Assembly: GCA_914767715.1 (NCBI GenBank) | Contig: OU612066.1 | Location: forward strand, 4,719,001 to 4,783,000 | Source of the DNA: Membranipora membranacea | Taxonomy: Eukaryota > Bryozoa > Gymnolaemata > Cheilostomatida > Membraniporidae | DNA length: 64,000 bases | Direction: 5' to 3' | In this document: piece after piece, positions 1-13,250 of the stretch | How positions within the stretch are numbered: position 1 is the first letter of the stretch | Layout: every line of letters begins with the position of its first letter | Translations under genes and position numbers: made by a program | Notes under the pieces: model-generated | The model's input: the letters and a program-made list of their open reading frames with translations, nothing else | What the model was told of the DNA's origin: nothing | Database searches by the model: none

Positions 1-945
1 GTGGGTATGCACAATCCAACCGCTGCTACAATATGTAGGAACCACCGGTTAAGGGTATTTCACAACTGTACTTTATTTTGTAATGTGTACTTTATTATGT
101 AATGCTGATATGGAATATTCAATTATGGGGATAGTCTTTCTAGGCCACTCTATTGAGCATTCTAGGGGAGGCAAATCGTCCCTGCCTTCCCTAGAACTAC
201 CAGGCCTGCTACATATATACCCAGCGGGCACCCGGACGTCCAGTTGAGGTCCGACTCACGTCGGTGCCGATGTCAGTTTGACGTTGATTTTAGGGTTTGA
301 GGTGAAACGCTAATCCACGTCCAGATGGGGTTGATGATGGACGTCAGTTTGATGTCCAACTGATGTCCATTTCAGAGAGATTTGGAGGTGATCTGCCATC
401 AATATCAGGTCAATTTTTGCTCAGTTTATGGTCAATATTGGGTCTGTATGTAGTCAGATTAGGAACATTAATCTAGCAATGGCTATTCTAAAAATTCTTA
501 TTGACTATTAGATCAACATTGGGTGAGAAGTGCAGGAGATAAGGGAGAGAAAGGGCAATCTAGTTGAGATATGATATATTCAAAGTTGGTTTCTTAACAA
601 GGGAGACGATTACTGATGAGTTGTTCGAGAATATGTTAATTATAGGATTAGTGTGTATAATTTAAAATCAGTCAAAGGGCCCATTGGCAAGTTATCTGTA
701 CAACAAGGGCTTACTCAACACACTTGCTTGTGTACACCGAAATCTCATGCCAACTAGATAAAAGATGGTGGTGGATTACCTTGGGTACACTCATAGACTT
801 ATTACGGACACTCATGGATTACTCCTTGGCACTATACCAGTTTAAATAACAGTGACTAGCATTTAAATTCAGTGGCACTACAGGTTACTAACATAAATAA
901 AGGCGAGGTCATGGAATCAATGAAATTTTGACTTCACTTTCACGA

Positions 946-1150
946 ATCCTGCTGCAGTCTGCTGACTACTGGGCCCAATTGATGCCCCAGGTGTGCTCCG
1001 ACCTGCCTGTAAACTGAGAGTAACTTTGCGCCAAATATGGCAGCTGCGCCCTTAAGGCACCTGTATTTATCAGTCTTAGGACAGAGACAAACATGCGATT
1101 TCAACCCACATTTAACCCAAGTCAGTGAATAATTTTTGGTGTGACCCATT
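946..1150 (+). mobile_element. SINE family copy A (head missing)
   Basis: This stretch shares an ordered series of blocks with copies at 12998-13250 and 31991-32220. The shared blocks are a 'GACTACTGGG' block, then 'GGTGTGCTCCGACCTGCCT', then 'AAACTGAGAG', then 'GCCCTTAAGGCAC'. The tRNA-like head seen in the copy at 13 kb is absent here, so this is a 5'-truncated SINE. Confidence 0.7.
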
Positions 1151-1379
1151 TGATAAAAGAACGTTATATTATCTTGACTTTATCCTGACCAGCCACCTGG
1201 AAAACTAATAAGTTTGACCGAGCCTTACCCTGTACTCATGGTAATGTCAATAACTGGCCGTTTTTCAGTTTACTTAACGACTATCCTCATTGACTAAGCC
1301 CCTTCACAAACTCCAGACATTAATATATGGTGAAAACCATCAGCTCTACAGGTTTATACAATCTTAGATAGGACATTGA

Positions 1380-2020
1380 TATCTAGCCTTGAATAGCCAT
1401 GATACTGACTGCCTCTGTTATGATGCCGACGTCTGATTGAAGTCCGACATTTGTTTTTTGTTTTGAAGAGTAATCGCCAGCTTCATTTTTGAAGGTATTA
1501 GGCTAGACTATGGTGAATGCCCCGTGACAGCCAAATCAGGTGGTAGTAGCCAAATCAGGTGGTAGTAGACAAACAGTGCACCCGGTGGGGTTTGAACCTG
1601 GGACCTTATGATCCCAAGTCAACCGTCCCTTACAGCGATGAGCTATCCCTGATCCCTGAAATCCGACATTGATGATGATATCTAGTCTAATGTATCCCTG
1701 ATACTGACTACCATGTCAAGATGCAAAGGTCCAATCGACGGCAGTAAGACATTGGACACTGGATGTTGATCTCTAGTCTAGAGACGCCCTAATATTGACT
1801 ACTTAGGTCAAGATGCTGACGTCCAATTAACGTCAGTTTGATGTCCGACACTGATGTTGATATCTAGTCCTGAGTCGCCCTCATACTGACTACTTATGTG
1901 AAGATGCCGACATCCAATTGACGTCAGTTGGACATCGAAGACTGGATGTTGATCTCTAGCCCAAAATAAACCTGATACTGATTACCTATGTCAAGATGCC
2001 GATGTCCAATTGACGTCTTA
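1380..2020. repeat. Degenerate tandem repeat, about 90-bp unit
   Basis: At least four diverged units recur. Each carries a 'GTTGATATCTAGTC' block, a 'CTGATACTGACTAC' block, a 'GTCAAGATGCCGA' block and a 'GTCCAATTGACGTCAG' block. Related GACGTC-rich pieces also occur near 235-370. The array is interrupted at about 1500-1660 by a tRNA-like SINE piece. No coding potential was seen. Confidence 0.6.
1580..1650 (-). mobile_element. tRNA-like SINE fragment
   Basis: Read on the minus strand, this has an A-box-like 'TAGCTCATCGCTG' followed about 35 nt later by a B-box-like 'GGTTCAAACCC'. These are the two internal RNA polymerase III promoter boxes of a tRNA. No paired acceptor stem is evident, so a tRNA-derived SINE is more likely than a functional tRNA. 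It sits inside the 90-bp repeat array. Confidence 0.5.
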
Positions 2021-2395
2021 TATTATATATACACATTTTCCATATTTATTCTGGAGCAGATTAACTTTCCTGGTGGCAAACAAAAATGGAGACTTTGAGA
2101 ATAAGCTAATCCACATCAAAGCAGAGGGGTGATTGTGAAGCCTAGTGCTCTTTTTGGTAGATATGAATGTTTCAAAATTGAACGCTTAGAACATTTAAAA
2201 AAAAAATACTATATAAAATTATATAAGTTGACTGAACAGGAACTGACAAGAAATTAGAATGATTGGCTCTCTGTTTTAGTTGTAGACCAATTAGAAGCTG
2301 CATTTTTGCCAGTGTGCCAATGAAAACTCTGCTTACATTTTCATGAAATCGACAAATGAAATATATTTTGCTCGCCAGAGCACTACAAAGTAGGC

Positions 2396-5300
2396 ATGGG
2401 TGTCAGGTATATCACCAATTTTGTTTCTGAAAATGCTTCTGATCTACTGGAGTCTACTGATATAGCTGGTCTTACTCTTATAATAGATGGGTACAACATT
2501 CTTCATGAGATCTACTATTCATCTGAGGCTGAAACTAGCTATGGCGGAGATTATGATGTGTTTGCTGATGCTGTAAAATTGTTCTGCTCAAACCTGAAGG
2601 CACGAAATATTGCACCATATTTTGTGTTTGATGGAGCCAGTGAACTCAATGACTACAAATTCAAGACATTGCTTGATAGGGCCAGGGAAAGAATTCATTT
2701 AGCAAGCTTGTCAACTCAAAGGAAGAGGGCAAAGATTCTACCAAGCTTAGCATTCAGGGTAAGTAGGCTAAGAAGGATAGAAAAAAAAAGTATATATATA
2801 GGCCTAAATATTAGGCAATACTATGTATAATAAAATGATATATATATAGTACTATTTAAAATTATGACAGTTAGTTGCCCAGCAAGGCAGATTAATTCTT
2901 CAATGACCATGTTTGTATATATTACAAAGCTGCCCCTCCTAGTTGTGGTCTGTATCCACAGCATCTATCTAGCCTTGGCTTATCATTACTTACATTCACC
3001 GCAATACTAGTTGCTGTTAGATATTAGGCTATGTAGCAAATCAATAGGTACTAATAGCTTTCCTACTAGGTATTCTTCCTTTTTATTTAGCCAACTAATT
3101 GCTTACTGATAATAATGATTGCATTGTGTTTGTCAATGGTTGATCCATTTTCTTTACAATATGCCTAGGCCTATTCCAATTTAACAGACCAAAATTAAAA
3201 ACATCAAAAGCTAAATAATGCAATTTGATCTCAGCCGCCAAAATAGAGTTGTTGGCTTAGTTACCATTACAAAAATATACTCACTTCTGATTGGGTAACG
3301 TGTTGCAATGTATAATTCGAGATCGTATCAACTTACTGGCTTTGTAATATTGAATCCAGTCTGCCTCCACAGTTTGTCAATGCACGGTGGCGCACATACC
3401 TTCTAGTCACCAATTACACTCGTGAACTGGGAAAATCTAACCATGAAATTGTGAATCTTAAATCTTGTGATCGACTGTGCTTATTATGCGGGTATAATTT
3501 AACAAGCATACTCTGATAACTCACTCTTGAACATATATTAGGCGTACCAATAAGAATAGTTACTGTTCACTAGTTTCTATAACGACATGTGTTGTACCGG
3601 TATGTGATTCAGGTTAGCATGAAGATAAACTTAGTATATAGACGTAACAATCTACATAAGGCGGAGGGACACACAACTTGATCGACCTAGGAGATACAGA
3701 TGATGAGTGACACACTGCACTGAAATTTACTGACACTTGTTTTATGACCACTTATTTTGCTAACCTAATGATACTGTCTGATGTTATTGTATTTTAGACA
3801 TGTGTAGATGCCCTCATAGAGCAGAACATCCCGTTCACTATCTGTGATCATGAGGCTGATGCACAGCTGGCCAGCCTTGCATACCAGATGAACTGTCCTC
3901 TTGTCAGTAATGATAGTGACTTTTTGCTACACGACCTGCCTGGTGGAGTGATAAGCGTTCATGAGTTAGATGTACCAAGGCTTCTGAACCCTGGTGGACA
4001 AAGCTTCAATGTGCGCACCTTAGCAGAAATTGAGTAAGTCCAAGAGCAATTGGCGGGAGAGCTGTCTGTTGGTATCTGTTATAATTGCACAGCACTGTCT
4101 TCAACACTGATTGATAATGTTTGAGTGTTGCGGTCAAAAATGCTCGCTATCAACACTTATCATCATCTTGCGAAAGTGAAAACACGCAGAATTAATCTCA
4201 CATTGACAATAAATTTGAATGGATGAGCATTTAACTTGGGGTTTGGTAATTTGTTGGTTGATAGGGCTATGCCACAAGCCATATGACTAATCCTCATTGT
4301 CATTATCATCATGATGTTTAAAGAAAGCCAAGACCAAGACAAAGGCATAATTACTTAGTCTTCTGTTTGATAGCAACAAATTGTAAAGTACCACATATGT
4401 TTTAGTGAAGAGGAGCCACTGATTGTACGTATGTATAATATCAGGCGTGTTATGCAGCGGTATAAGATAGAGGATGTCAGCTTATTATCTGTCCTCTCTC
4501 TGATCTGTGGTAATGACACATTTGATCCAGACAGGCTCTTTAAGTTCAGGAAGCACATCAACAGCAAAGGTCGAACTATGGAAGTAAAGATCTACTTAAA
4601 CTGGTTATCAAAGGTCAGTTTCTCTCTATCCCTACTACAAGGGTGCATATAATCCAGTACTTGCCCTCTTATACCAAAAGAAGACAAATTTCTCATGCTT
4701 TTTATTTAACTCATAGTCATATTGCGATCAACTTACCAATGATCTTGAACTTGCAGACTCACCCCCTACTGATTCATCTCATGTGTTAGAAGTATAAGTC
4801 ACACTGTTGGCCATATAACACATGGGCCTATGACAAACACTGCATAGTTTGTATTAGAACTAGCTGTCAAAATAGTAATTATATAATAATTTCACAGCAT
4901 ACAGACGCCGAGAGCGCTATCGATGTTATCGTGAAGTTTCAGAAGGCGAGTAAACACCTGGAGCAGAAGATGATGGATGTGGTCAACAGTTACAAGATTC
5001 AGTCCTGTCATATAGACGAATACTTCCTCCGACAAACAGTGAGATAATTCTCCTCATTCTGTGGTTTTGCTCTGATAAGAAGTGTGTCGAATTTACTTTG
5101 TTATAAAATACTCGTGTATGCATTCAGCAATTAATTTTAAGTGTTCAGCTGCTGTTGTAATAACCGGGCGCTATGTTAGCCTTGTGTATTTGCAGATTGC
5201 TATGCTTATTGAGAAATAGAGCTCATTGTATAATTGATTGTTTTAAGAGCACTAAAATAACTGATTTTTGTAAGATTTAAATTTTATGTTGCAGATTGAA

Positions 5301-8300
5301 CACGGAGAAGAGGATCATGAGCTGTACAGCCATCTACCAGATGCATTCTGGGTGAAATACAGAGCGTCTGCGATATCTAAGAAATTTCTAGAGATTATGC
5401 TTTTCAAGCGGCGGATATTCTCAGTACAGGTTTCTGACTAATGCTTTATTCTGATGAGTTGAATTACAAATTTCAAGAGACTCAAACTAACAACAGTCAG
5501 TTCTCTCGAATTGCATCACAAACTGCAAGGAACCAGTTTATGTCCTATATTTGTCTCCACCAAGGCGCCCATTTTTCATACTGTCCATTAGAATGGGATT
5601 CAGTCCCACAATTTGGTGTTATCTACTCAGGTTGGATGTATTGGTTTGGTGTTGTTGTTGAACACCAACAAACAAAACCCGACATGAACAGACAAATGCG
5701 CACAACAACAAACCGAAACACATCAGCCAATCAAAACAAAACCATAACACAAGCACATTGGTCTATTCAGAAATGCACAATAATGATACATGAGTAGGTA
5801 ACACAACAGAAGCACTATCCATCACAACCCATAATACAGACAAGGCCCCATTGTTGGCTTAAATCCAGTCAACTGTCCATAGAAAAAGTTGATTTGTTTG
5901 TAGGGTCATACTTTGATATCTCAGTTAGACCATGATGTCAAAGCAATGTCTTGGTTGGTCTTGTCAATTTCCTACTGAACTCAGTGGTTCCTTCGTTTTA
6001 GATGGAGAGACTGACTAACCCTTCTACCTGGAGATGTTCAACTGCGATTCGCCTTCTTACCTACAGAATACTCTCTGCGTCCAGCTTAGAGCCTATCTCA
6101 ACGATCAAAGAGTATGATCGCCATGTAAAGAGGCTGGTTTACTTTGACATTGAGGTTCCTACGGATGAGTTACAGACGTACTCCATATCTGAGCTGTACC
6201 AGAGCTCAGAGGAGTATAGACTTACTATGTTCTATGAGATGTTAGGAATAACTGATCAACATTTACGTAAAGGAGTCGTCTCCCCAGGTTCTGAGAATCA
6301 GCGAGAGAATGATATACTGACAGCTCTTACTCTACATTGGGTGAATAATGCTGAGCCAGGTGTCACATCCAAGTGAGTTTTATATTCTAAGGAGGGTTTA
6401 ACCGTAGGCGTGCAGCGTTACCACACGTAAACGTGTCATTGAGAGCTGGGATGATCCCAGTTTGGAGATAGTAAATCAATTCTCCCTGACTTGACATCAC
6501 TGAGTGGTCACAGGACACAGAAACTTGAAATCTGAAATTACAGATAGTAAAACAATATGGAGAATCTGAATAATCAGTCCAGTCAGATCCATTTTGCATG
6601 TCTTTGGAGTTGCTCCCCCTCCATCTGATGGTAGCATGTCAGTTAGAAAGGAACGGACTTATAATGCATGCAAACTGGATCAAACTTACCCAGTGGTCAA
6701 TGCTTGATCTAGTATCTTTCTTGGCTAGGTGTGTTCATCATATCAGTCCCCAGCATTTTAGTAGACATGTGTAAAATTGCTTATTCATCTAATTCATTTC
6801 AGTACATCAGCATAACTGCTTTTTGTAGTATAATTGTGAAATCTCAACAGTCGACAAAAATCTTCACACAGTACATTGGGGACATTGACATTGATATTTT
6901 TCAGTCACCTGATGGCTCTCCTGGTGTGTATAATAGATCTCTCATTGATCAAGGATTATGTGCCAATCACATCACCTGTTAGACAGAAGACTGGGCGGCA
7001 CAACACCACCCCAACTAGAGATCAGAATCACAGTATGGGACTCGAGCTAGACATAATCCATGCCATTTCCCAGTTCCAGGCTGTTCTCAGGTATGTGACT
7101 CCTTGTAGGGTTTGTTGCCTGTATAAATATCAGTAACTGTTGTCAGATAAGGTTGTTGGTGGAAAGTCAGTTCACAAATAGTTCCTCGTGTAGAGCATTA
7201 GTGTCCGAACTCTCTTCTCATAGACCAAATTAAATCTGTTTTCAATTGTGTAGACGGTAATATGAATTTCAAAAAAAATAAATTGCAAAATAAATTGTGA
7301 TTTAAAATTTTTTTGTATATTTTTGTGATGTGCAGTATTACTACCAAACTTACTAGAGCTTAGTATTCCAGGAGGTGTGGCGCCTAATTTATTCTCCAAG
7401 CCATTAGTGCCAATGTATCATGTATAGGAGTATATTGAATTTCTATTTACTATCTACTTTATTATTCAAGTGATGGGTTAGACCTGCTGGGGTTACTTGG
7501 TATAGAGACAGGTATACACGTACATCATATACTGAGCTGCCGTTATATATATAATCTGTGTATGGAGTTATCTACCAGAACCAATCCACAACAATACTGT
7601 GAAGATTTACTCATAGAGGAAAGTGAACACGGTATACTATTCACCAAGTGAGTTAGCCTCATGTCAGACTTAGTGTGTCGGTATATATTTAGTCCGGAAT
7701 CTTTCTGCACCATCAGATTGGATGCGCTCTGTACCTGTGCATCATACTGTAATCAACAGTGATACTTGTTATCACATATGTTCAATTTCAACTGTGAGAG
7801 CTCCACTGCAACCTGCATAAAGAATACTACTTTTCATGTCAAGAATCTGTTATTTCTTTGTAGATGGTATCAACTAATTGTTGAAAGTGTTAACCCAGGA
7901 TGCCTGCTACCTACGCCTCCCCCATCCACAGAAACACCCACAAACAACAAGAAAATAATGAAAGTAAGTGTCATAAAAATAAGCACCCTTTCTGGATTTG
8001 AAATATTAAATTATCCAAGAGACGTTATAACCCGGAAGTACATTACTTTTGCATACAAGAAAGAAGACATTTGAATGTTATATAAAGTCTTGTAACATGA
8101 ACATAAGGAACTTGTCAATATTTCTGACCATCTACCTCATCAGCTTCAGAATTATGTCCATGTAAGTTTGCTTTTAGATGAGTATTGACTTAATGTTAGC
8201 TAACACTAACTTTTGGCTAGCTTAGGTGGAAATCTTTAAAGAGTAAAAGGGTGCGTAAATGTTGGCTAGCTTTAAAACTGGCTATTTCAAGAGTGTGTGA

Positions 8301-8810
8301 AATGGCAAACGTTTTCTCATATGAACACTTCATTCCTCTAGGGTACCTGCTCGCAATGTTTTATATTTCCTGATTGAACAAATGGTAATTATTTTGCAGA
8401 CCAAGAAATTATCATCAACGCCGAAAAGGTTTCAGGGAGCCAGCCCTGAGCTGTCTGGTAAGAGAGCTCCAAGAGGTGCCTTTGTATCTTCGGCTAAATC
8501 TAAATCAAGTACTTCTAGTGACAGTCAAACTCCCTCCGATATATCTGGTAATGACAGCGGCTATGGCAGGACAGGAACACCAGGTGTAGAAGGTACACCT
8601 GATAAAACAGTAGATTCAACTGTTCGGACTAAGATAAACTTTACGCAATCAGCTGGATCTCCAGCTAAGCAGACTGCAGTGATTGGTGACTCGAGCAGCA
8701 GAGCTGTGCCAGAAGATTCCCCGTCAGATAAGGACTCTGACTCCGATCGATCAAGCTTGGATCTTGAGCAGCTTATTGGTAACAAATTCGCAGCATTAGC
8801 GCTCAGTTAG
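2396..8810 (+). CDS. ASTE1: Asteroid homolog 1-like protein (XPG/PIN-like fold)
   Basis: Ten exons: 2396-2758, 3798-4033, 4406-4613, 4898-5038, 5295-5429, 6002-6372, 6905-7090, 7471-7647, 7864-7963 and 8400-8810. All borders are GT-AG and all phases agree, giving 775 aa without a stop; vertebrate ASTE1 is about 680 aa. The start MGVRYITNF resembles the MG(I/V)RG start of the XPG/FEN1 superfamily. Acidic residues typical of the fold are visible: D31 in IIDGYN, E140 and D142 in HEADA, D160 and D162 in NDSDF. The YGGDYDVFAD and FDGAS segments are asteroid-like. The last ~135 residues are Ser/Thr/Pro-rich and low-complexity, ending near LDLEQLIGNKFAALALS. In Drosophila, Asteroid is linked to EGF-receptor signalling; nuclease activity is expected only from the fold. 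A possible AATAAA lies at 8990. Confidence 0.93.
6580..6688. mobile_element. Short MITE of the CTAGATCAAG family (in ASTE1 intron 6)
   Basis: Inverted arms GATCCATTTTGCATG (6586-6600) and CATGCAAACTGGATC (6667-6681) flank about 65 nt. The left half continues with 'GGAGTTGCTCCCCCTCC', which matches the interiors of the elements at 19.5 and 26.4 kb. Confidence 0.55.
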
Positions 8811-9120
8811 TGGACTTCAATTTTTCGATGACAAAATATTATGGTTAAGAGGTACCCCATCAATTTGAATACTTTAATTTAATTTTATTCTCAGGCTTGC
8901 ATACTTTTATGGACTGTAAAATATGTCATTCCAGTAACATAAAGTTGGTGAGTCCATTTATGGTTTTACATAAAAAAATAAAAATGGGCAATAAATATGA
9001 CATCACAACACTCTGGAAACCACTCAATGTAACAATTTGTCTTACGCGACATCCAGCCATGTGACACGGATCACTGGTGCCTAGACTACATTATATTTGC
9101 TGTATTTCATGTATCCCATG
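8811..9120. other. ASTE1 3' flank
   Basis: AT-rich sequence following the ASTE1 stop codon, with a candidate polyadenylation signal AATAAA at 8990-8995. No other feature was seen. Confidence 0.4.
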
Positions 9121-9323
9121 AAGTAGGTCAGCCTGGGTGTGTGGGTGAGAAGTAGGTCAGCCTGGGTGTGTGGGTGAGAAGTAGGTCAGCCTGGGTGTGT
9201 GGGTGAGAAGTAGGTCAGCCTGGGTGTGTGGGTGAGAAGTAGGTCAGCCTGGGTGTGTGGGTGAGAAGTAGGTCAGCCTGGGTGTGTGGGTGAGAAGTAG
9301 GTCAGCCTGGGTGTGTGGGTGAA
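9121..9323. repeat. 29-bp minisatellite, seven perfect copies
   Basis: A 29-bp unit beginning AAGTAGGTCAGCCTGGGTG is repeated exactly seven times head to tail, with unit starts at 9121, 9150, 9179, 9208, 9237, 9266 and 9295. I see no difference between units, which implies recent expansion or homogenisation. It lies about 300 bp after the ASTE1 stop codon. There are no spacers, so it is not CRISPR-like. Confidence 0.97.
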
Positions 9324-11093
9324 TCTTATTGCTGAAAAAGTTAATCAGATTCAAATAATAAAGTAGAACGGGACTGATTATCAGTGTGTGAAAATCATCG
9401 CCTATTCTAACCAAATTTTGATTGCTTCAATGTATGTGCTATAAGATATTTTTATCTCTGCTTGTTGAATACCTTGTTGCATACCTTTTTTTTTTATTTG
9501 GAACCAGGCATACAATAAGAAATGCCATGACCAGGATACTTTTTAATTTATATTACCATCTGTTTAGAGCTAGGCCATGACCCTAGACAAGACAACCGCT
9601 ATCATTATAGAACTTGGCCTGCAGAGACGGTTAATGGGGGATAAGCAAGTCAGGGCAAATCTTCACAAGGCTTGACACTAATAGGATTTCTAACTAATCA
9701 AAGTTGCCCCCAAACAGTCAGGTTCTCAATATATGCATAAAAAGTAGAGGCAGACCTCTTGCCCCGGCAGCATACTCCTAGTTCGTACCTTATAGTGCCT
9801 CAAAACAGCAGTGAGGGACTGAGCCAACTTATGGGTTATGTGCGAGAGCTGCTATTAAAATCGGAGGCCAACCATCAAAACAGCCTTCTCTACCTTTTAT
9901 TGTTCGCCTTTGTTGATGTGGAATAAATGCTTTGATGCATTTCTAGCCCGCAAAAGTGGGCATGTCGTAGATTTTAAGAATGGGCTATATCAGTTACCCA
10001 TACTAAATGTTGTTTTTTTATGTGAGATATTAAACAGCTGTTGTGACCTTCTGTCTCGCGTTTGTCGCATTGTGTGTTCGTCACAAGCTGCTAGGATGGA
10101 TATGTGATGTGTAAAGGCAGAGCTCAGGCTCTGAATCCTCGATGCAGCACTCAATTCGATGTGGAATCATGTCTGAGATTGTGTTCTGCAGAAATGAATC
10201 CCAGGAATGCACTGAGAGTAAAATAACAAAATTTAATGAGATGTCATAGAAATTTCAATTATTTCAACTATGTCAATGTCAGAGGGTATGAGCATATCAC
10301 CCTACCGATTCTATGCACTCATTCACATTGCGCCAACTCTGAAATTTGAAACTGCCTTGATGATCAGACCATTGAATCTTCCTTTCTTTACACCCTAACA
10401 TAGTCAAAATAATTCAAATCAAATTCTTGCTACGCCTCAGTTTAATTTTTTATTTCTGATGTATTGCACTATATAACTGTAAAACTGGTCGATATAATGC
10501 ATGGGAGGATTACAACTTTATCACCAATGACCTTTGCTTCTTGAGCACATAACAACATTGCTCATTACAAAAGTTGCAGGAGACTGATTAAACAAATTAG
10601 CGTGGAATCAACATAATATGTAGATTCCATGCCAACATATTATTTCAGTCACCTGCACTTTTGAGAGGAATTTTTTGCACAAAACACGTGTGTGTCAAAA
10701 GCGTGTTGAAAGAGTAAAACATAATAAAAAACCTTCATTATCTAATCAAGCATTCGACCCGGTATATAACCTAGACATACTGTTTAAATTTTTTAATTTA
10801 TTACTTATCGACTGGGGGAAAGTTTATATCAGTAGCATACATTTTCATTGCCCGTCTGATCTTACTGATTCATCTAAGCAGGTAAGTGCTTTCTATTGTC
10901 TTCGGATCCATTTAGAACTGATGCCTTTCCTCTGGGTATGTCATCAAATTTTAACGCTATATGTACACTCTATAATCAAAATAAATAAATAGTAGGCTAA
11001 TACACTGATTAAATGTTTTTTGTTTATTTATTGCAATAATGATCCTGAGCAACTGTTTAATGATTTTTATTCAGCAAAGTGAGAGAATAAACG
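9324..11093. other. Intergenic stretch before the oxygenase array
   Basis: About 1.8 kb between the minisatellite and the first oxygenase copy. Short open frames occur at 9910-10107 and 10675-10992, but they have no recognisable domain and no partner exons. Any promoter of the first oxygenase copy would lie here; I could not identify elements. Confidence 0.4.
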
Positions 11094-11433
11094 ATGAAGG
11101 ATAACTTTCTACCAGTAATAGATTATAACAAGCCTGAAGATGAAGCGGCTGAGGAGTTGTATGAAGCTCTCAGTACTGTTGGATTTGCCTGTCTAACTGG
11201 GACTGGTATTTATAATCAGGTAAGTGGTAGCAGATTGCTGTGAAGATCAACATATTTTGCCTGCCACTGTATATGCTGACAATTAAAAAAACTGGCGTCG
11301 ATTTAGTCTTGATACCATGTTAGAATCCTTGATGTTGCTTAGTGTTTTGGTTCCGATATCAGTACGGGTCTACAGGCTGTATTCTGATGGGACACAGGAG
11401 CATTTGGGCATGCTCTTCCTGACACCACCATGA

Positions 11434-11505
11434 TCTGCCGGGAATCGAACACGGGACCTCTTGATTGAAAGACCCATGTATTACCCATTGCGCCATGGCC
11501 GCTCC
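11434..11505 (-). mobile_element. tRNA-derived SINE head (tRNA-Glu-like)
   Basis: The minus strand reads GGCGCAATGGGTA (A-box region), then a TTTCAATC anticodon-loop-like segment, then GGTCCCGTGTTCGATTCCC (B box GTTCGATTCC). Acceptor-stem halves do not pair, so this is a SINE head rather than a working tRNA gene. It lies in intron 1 of oxygenase copy 1. Confidence 0.55.
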
Positions 11506-12997
11506 CTATTTGCTGACAATAATACCTATTAAAATTTACTATTTTCTTATGATATTATTAAATCATAATTATATAGGCATGCGTTTAATCAAACAATTAT
11601 TTGCTTCAGATTAATTCACCAGCTATTGCTACTGACATTCCTCAGGATAACCATTTTGAAAGTATCAGCCTCAAGGTCAAATAATTTTCTATATTTTGTA
11701 TTTTTGTGTATATGAGCTAAACAAAACTAGCCAAGCATATTCATTTTGAAAAGATCAAAAAATACAGTGCTGAAGCAACGCGGTTCTTCTACCTGCCAAA
11801 AGAGGAGAAGGAGAAATATCTGCTCTCTTCAGAGAGAAAATATATCGGTGGATGGTTTCCTGTTGGAAATTACAGGTAAGCAAGGATAAACCTAGATAAA
11901 TCAAACAATAATAAAATTCCCCCGTTCGAATTAAAAGCATCCAAGACTGTGATGTGATTTATGCCAATATCTGATGCCAGTTTCCCGCGAGTATTCATTC
12001 TGCGCATGCTCAGCTCTGGGCATGAGCTGATCTCTGCAAAATTGAGTCTCGGAATTTCGAAGCCATCTGATTGGCTACCTGCTCTGGTGGCACACTCTCA
12101 AATGCGTGCAGAATTGTTAGAAAGAGTTATCTTCTATTGTCACAATTAGCTAAATTTGACTGGCAATTTATGCAGGGGGTGTCCTCTCTCCCCAGACCAA
12201 AATTGCAATTAGAACCCAGACTAAACTCATTGTTCTTGCACATGCGCAAATTCAAGTCACGCATGATACATACTTAGCCTTACGACATTCTCTTTGTGGT
12301 AATGATAGCCTAGTTTATCAGTGATCTACATGCCCAGTCAGATCACGAGAGTCAGTATGGCGAGTATTTCCGGAAATCAAGATGCGTTTGCCGCTAAATA
12401 AACTGATCAGTTGGTATTTTGATTGTGAGAAAGATTCATAGTTAGTTCATAACAACCAATTGTTGTTGATAAACAGTGTAATTGAGAGTGCCCAAATGAA
12501 ATACTTTCTAATATTAGGGCCGTGATATGCTGGCTATGCTCATTCTATGCTCGTGATTTACAGCATCCACGGTAAAATGATATCAACTATTTTTATGATA
12601 AATCAGTATTCAAGTTGGGGCTTGGAATTGTATGCTACATCAGTGCTTTGGTATTTTGTTGTCATCTTAGCCTAGACTCTAGTCTTAGAAATTGAATGCT
12701 TTTTGATGCCTTGTGCTCACTAACTTATTGTTTATTAACAGCGCAATGAAGGACAGACCTTATGACTACAAAGAATGTGCTCATATTCGGTGGGCAGCAA
12801 AAGATTATGTATGTTGAAATATGTTGAATGATAAGCGTGGTGAGGGTGCCTTGTACTTTGTGTTGAAATGTTTTGTTTCCCTGGCGCATGGTGCGAAATA
12901 TTCCATAGGTAGGGTTAGCAAAAGGATAATTTTTGGTGAGATTGGAAGACAGCGATAAATATTTGAGGGGAATAGATCACAGATCTTGTCTATATCG

Positions 12998-13250
12998 GAG
13001 TAGGAGGTGGCTCAGTGGTTAGAGCGACGGTCCTTCATCATGAAAATGTTGAAGGTCGTGGGTTCGAATCCCACTGCAGTCCACTGACTACTGGGAGTTG
13101 TTGGACCTCCTGGTGTGCTCCGACCTGCCTACAAACTGAGAGCAAATTGGCGCAGACATTGCAGCCTCGCCCTTAAGGCACACTATATAGCCGCCACGCT
13201 GTGGTGTGTGACTAACCATCGGGGTTTTAACCAACATTTTTAACCAACAT
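12998..13250 (+). mobile_element. SINE family copy B, with tRNA-like head
   Basis: This is the most complete copy of the family. It has an A box (GTGGCTCAGTGG, 13007-13018) and a B box (GGTTCGAATCC, 13061-13071). The body follows with the same blocks as copies at 0.95 and 32 kb (GGTGTGCTCCGACCTGCCT, GCCCTTAAGGCAC). It lies in intron 3 of oxygenase copy 1. Confidence 0.8.

Noticed and set aside
8561-8785. Minus-strand open frame opposite the last ASTE1 exon
   Set aside because: Shadow of the Ser-rich coding exon on the plus strand.
9121-9323. CRISPR-like direct repeats
   Set aside because: The units abut with no unique spacers and the genome is eukaryotic; it is a minisatellite.
11434-11505. 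Functional tRNA-Glu gene
   Set aside because: A and B boxes are present but the acceptor stem halves do not pair, so a SINE head is likelier.
13003-13083. Functional tRNA gene
   Set aside because: The sequence continues directly into a SINE body shared with two other loci.
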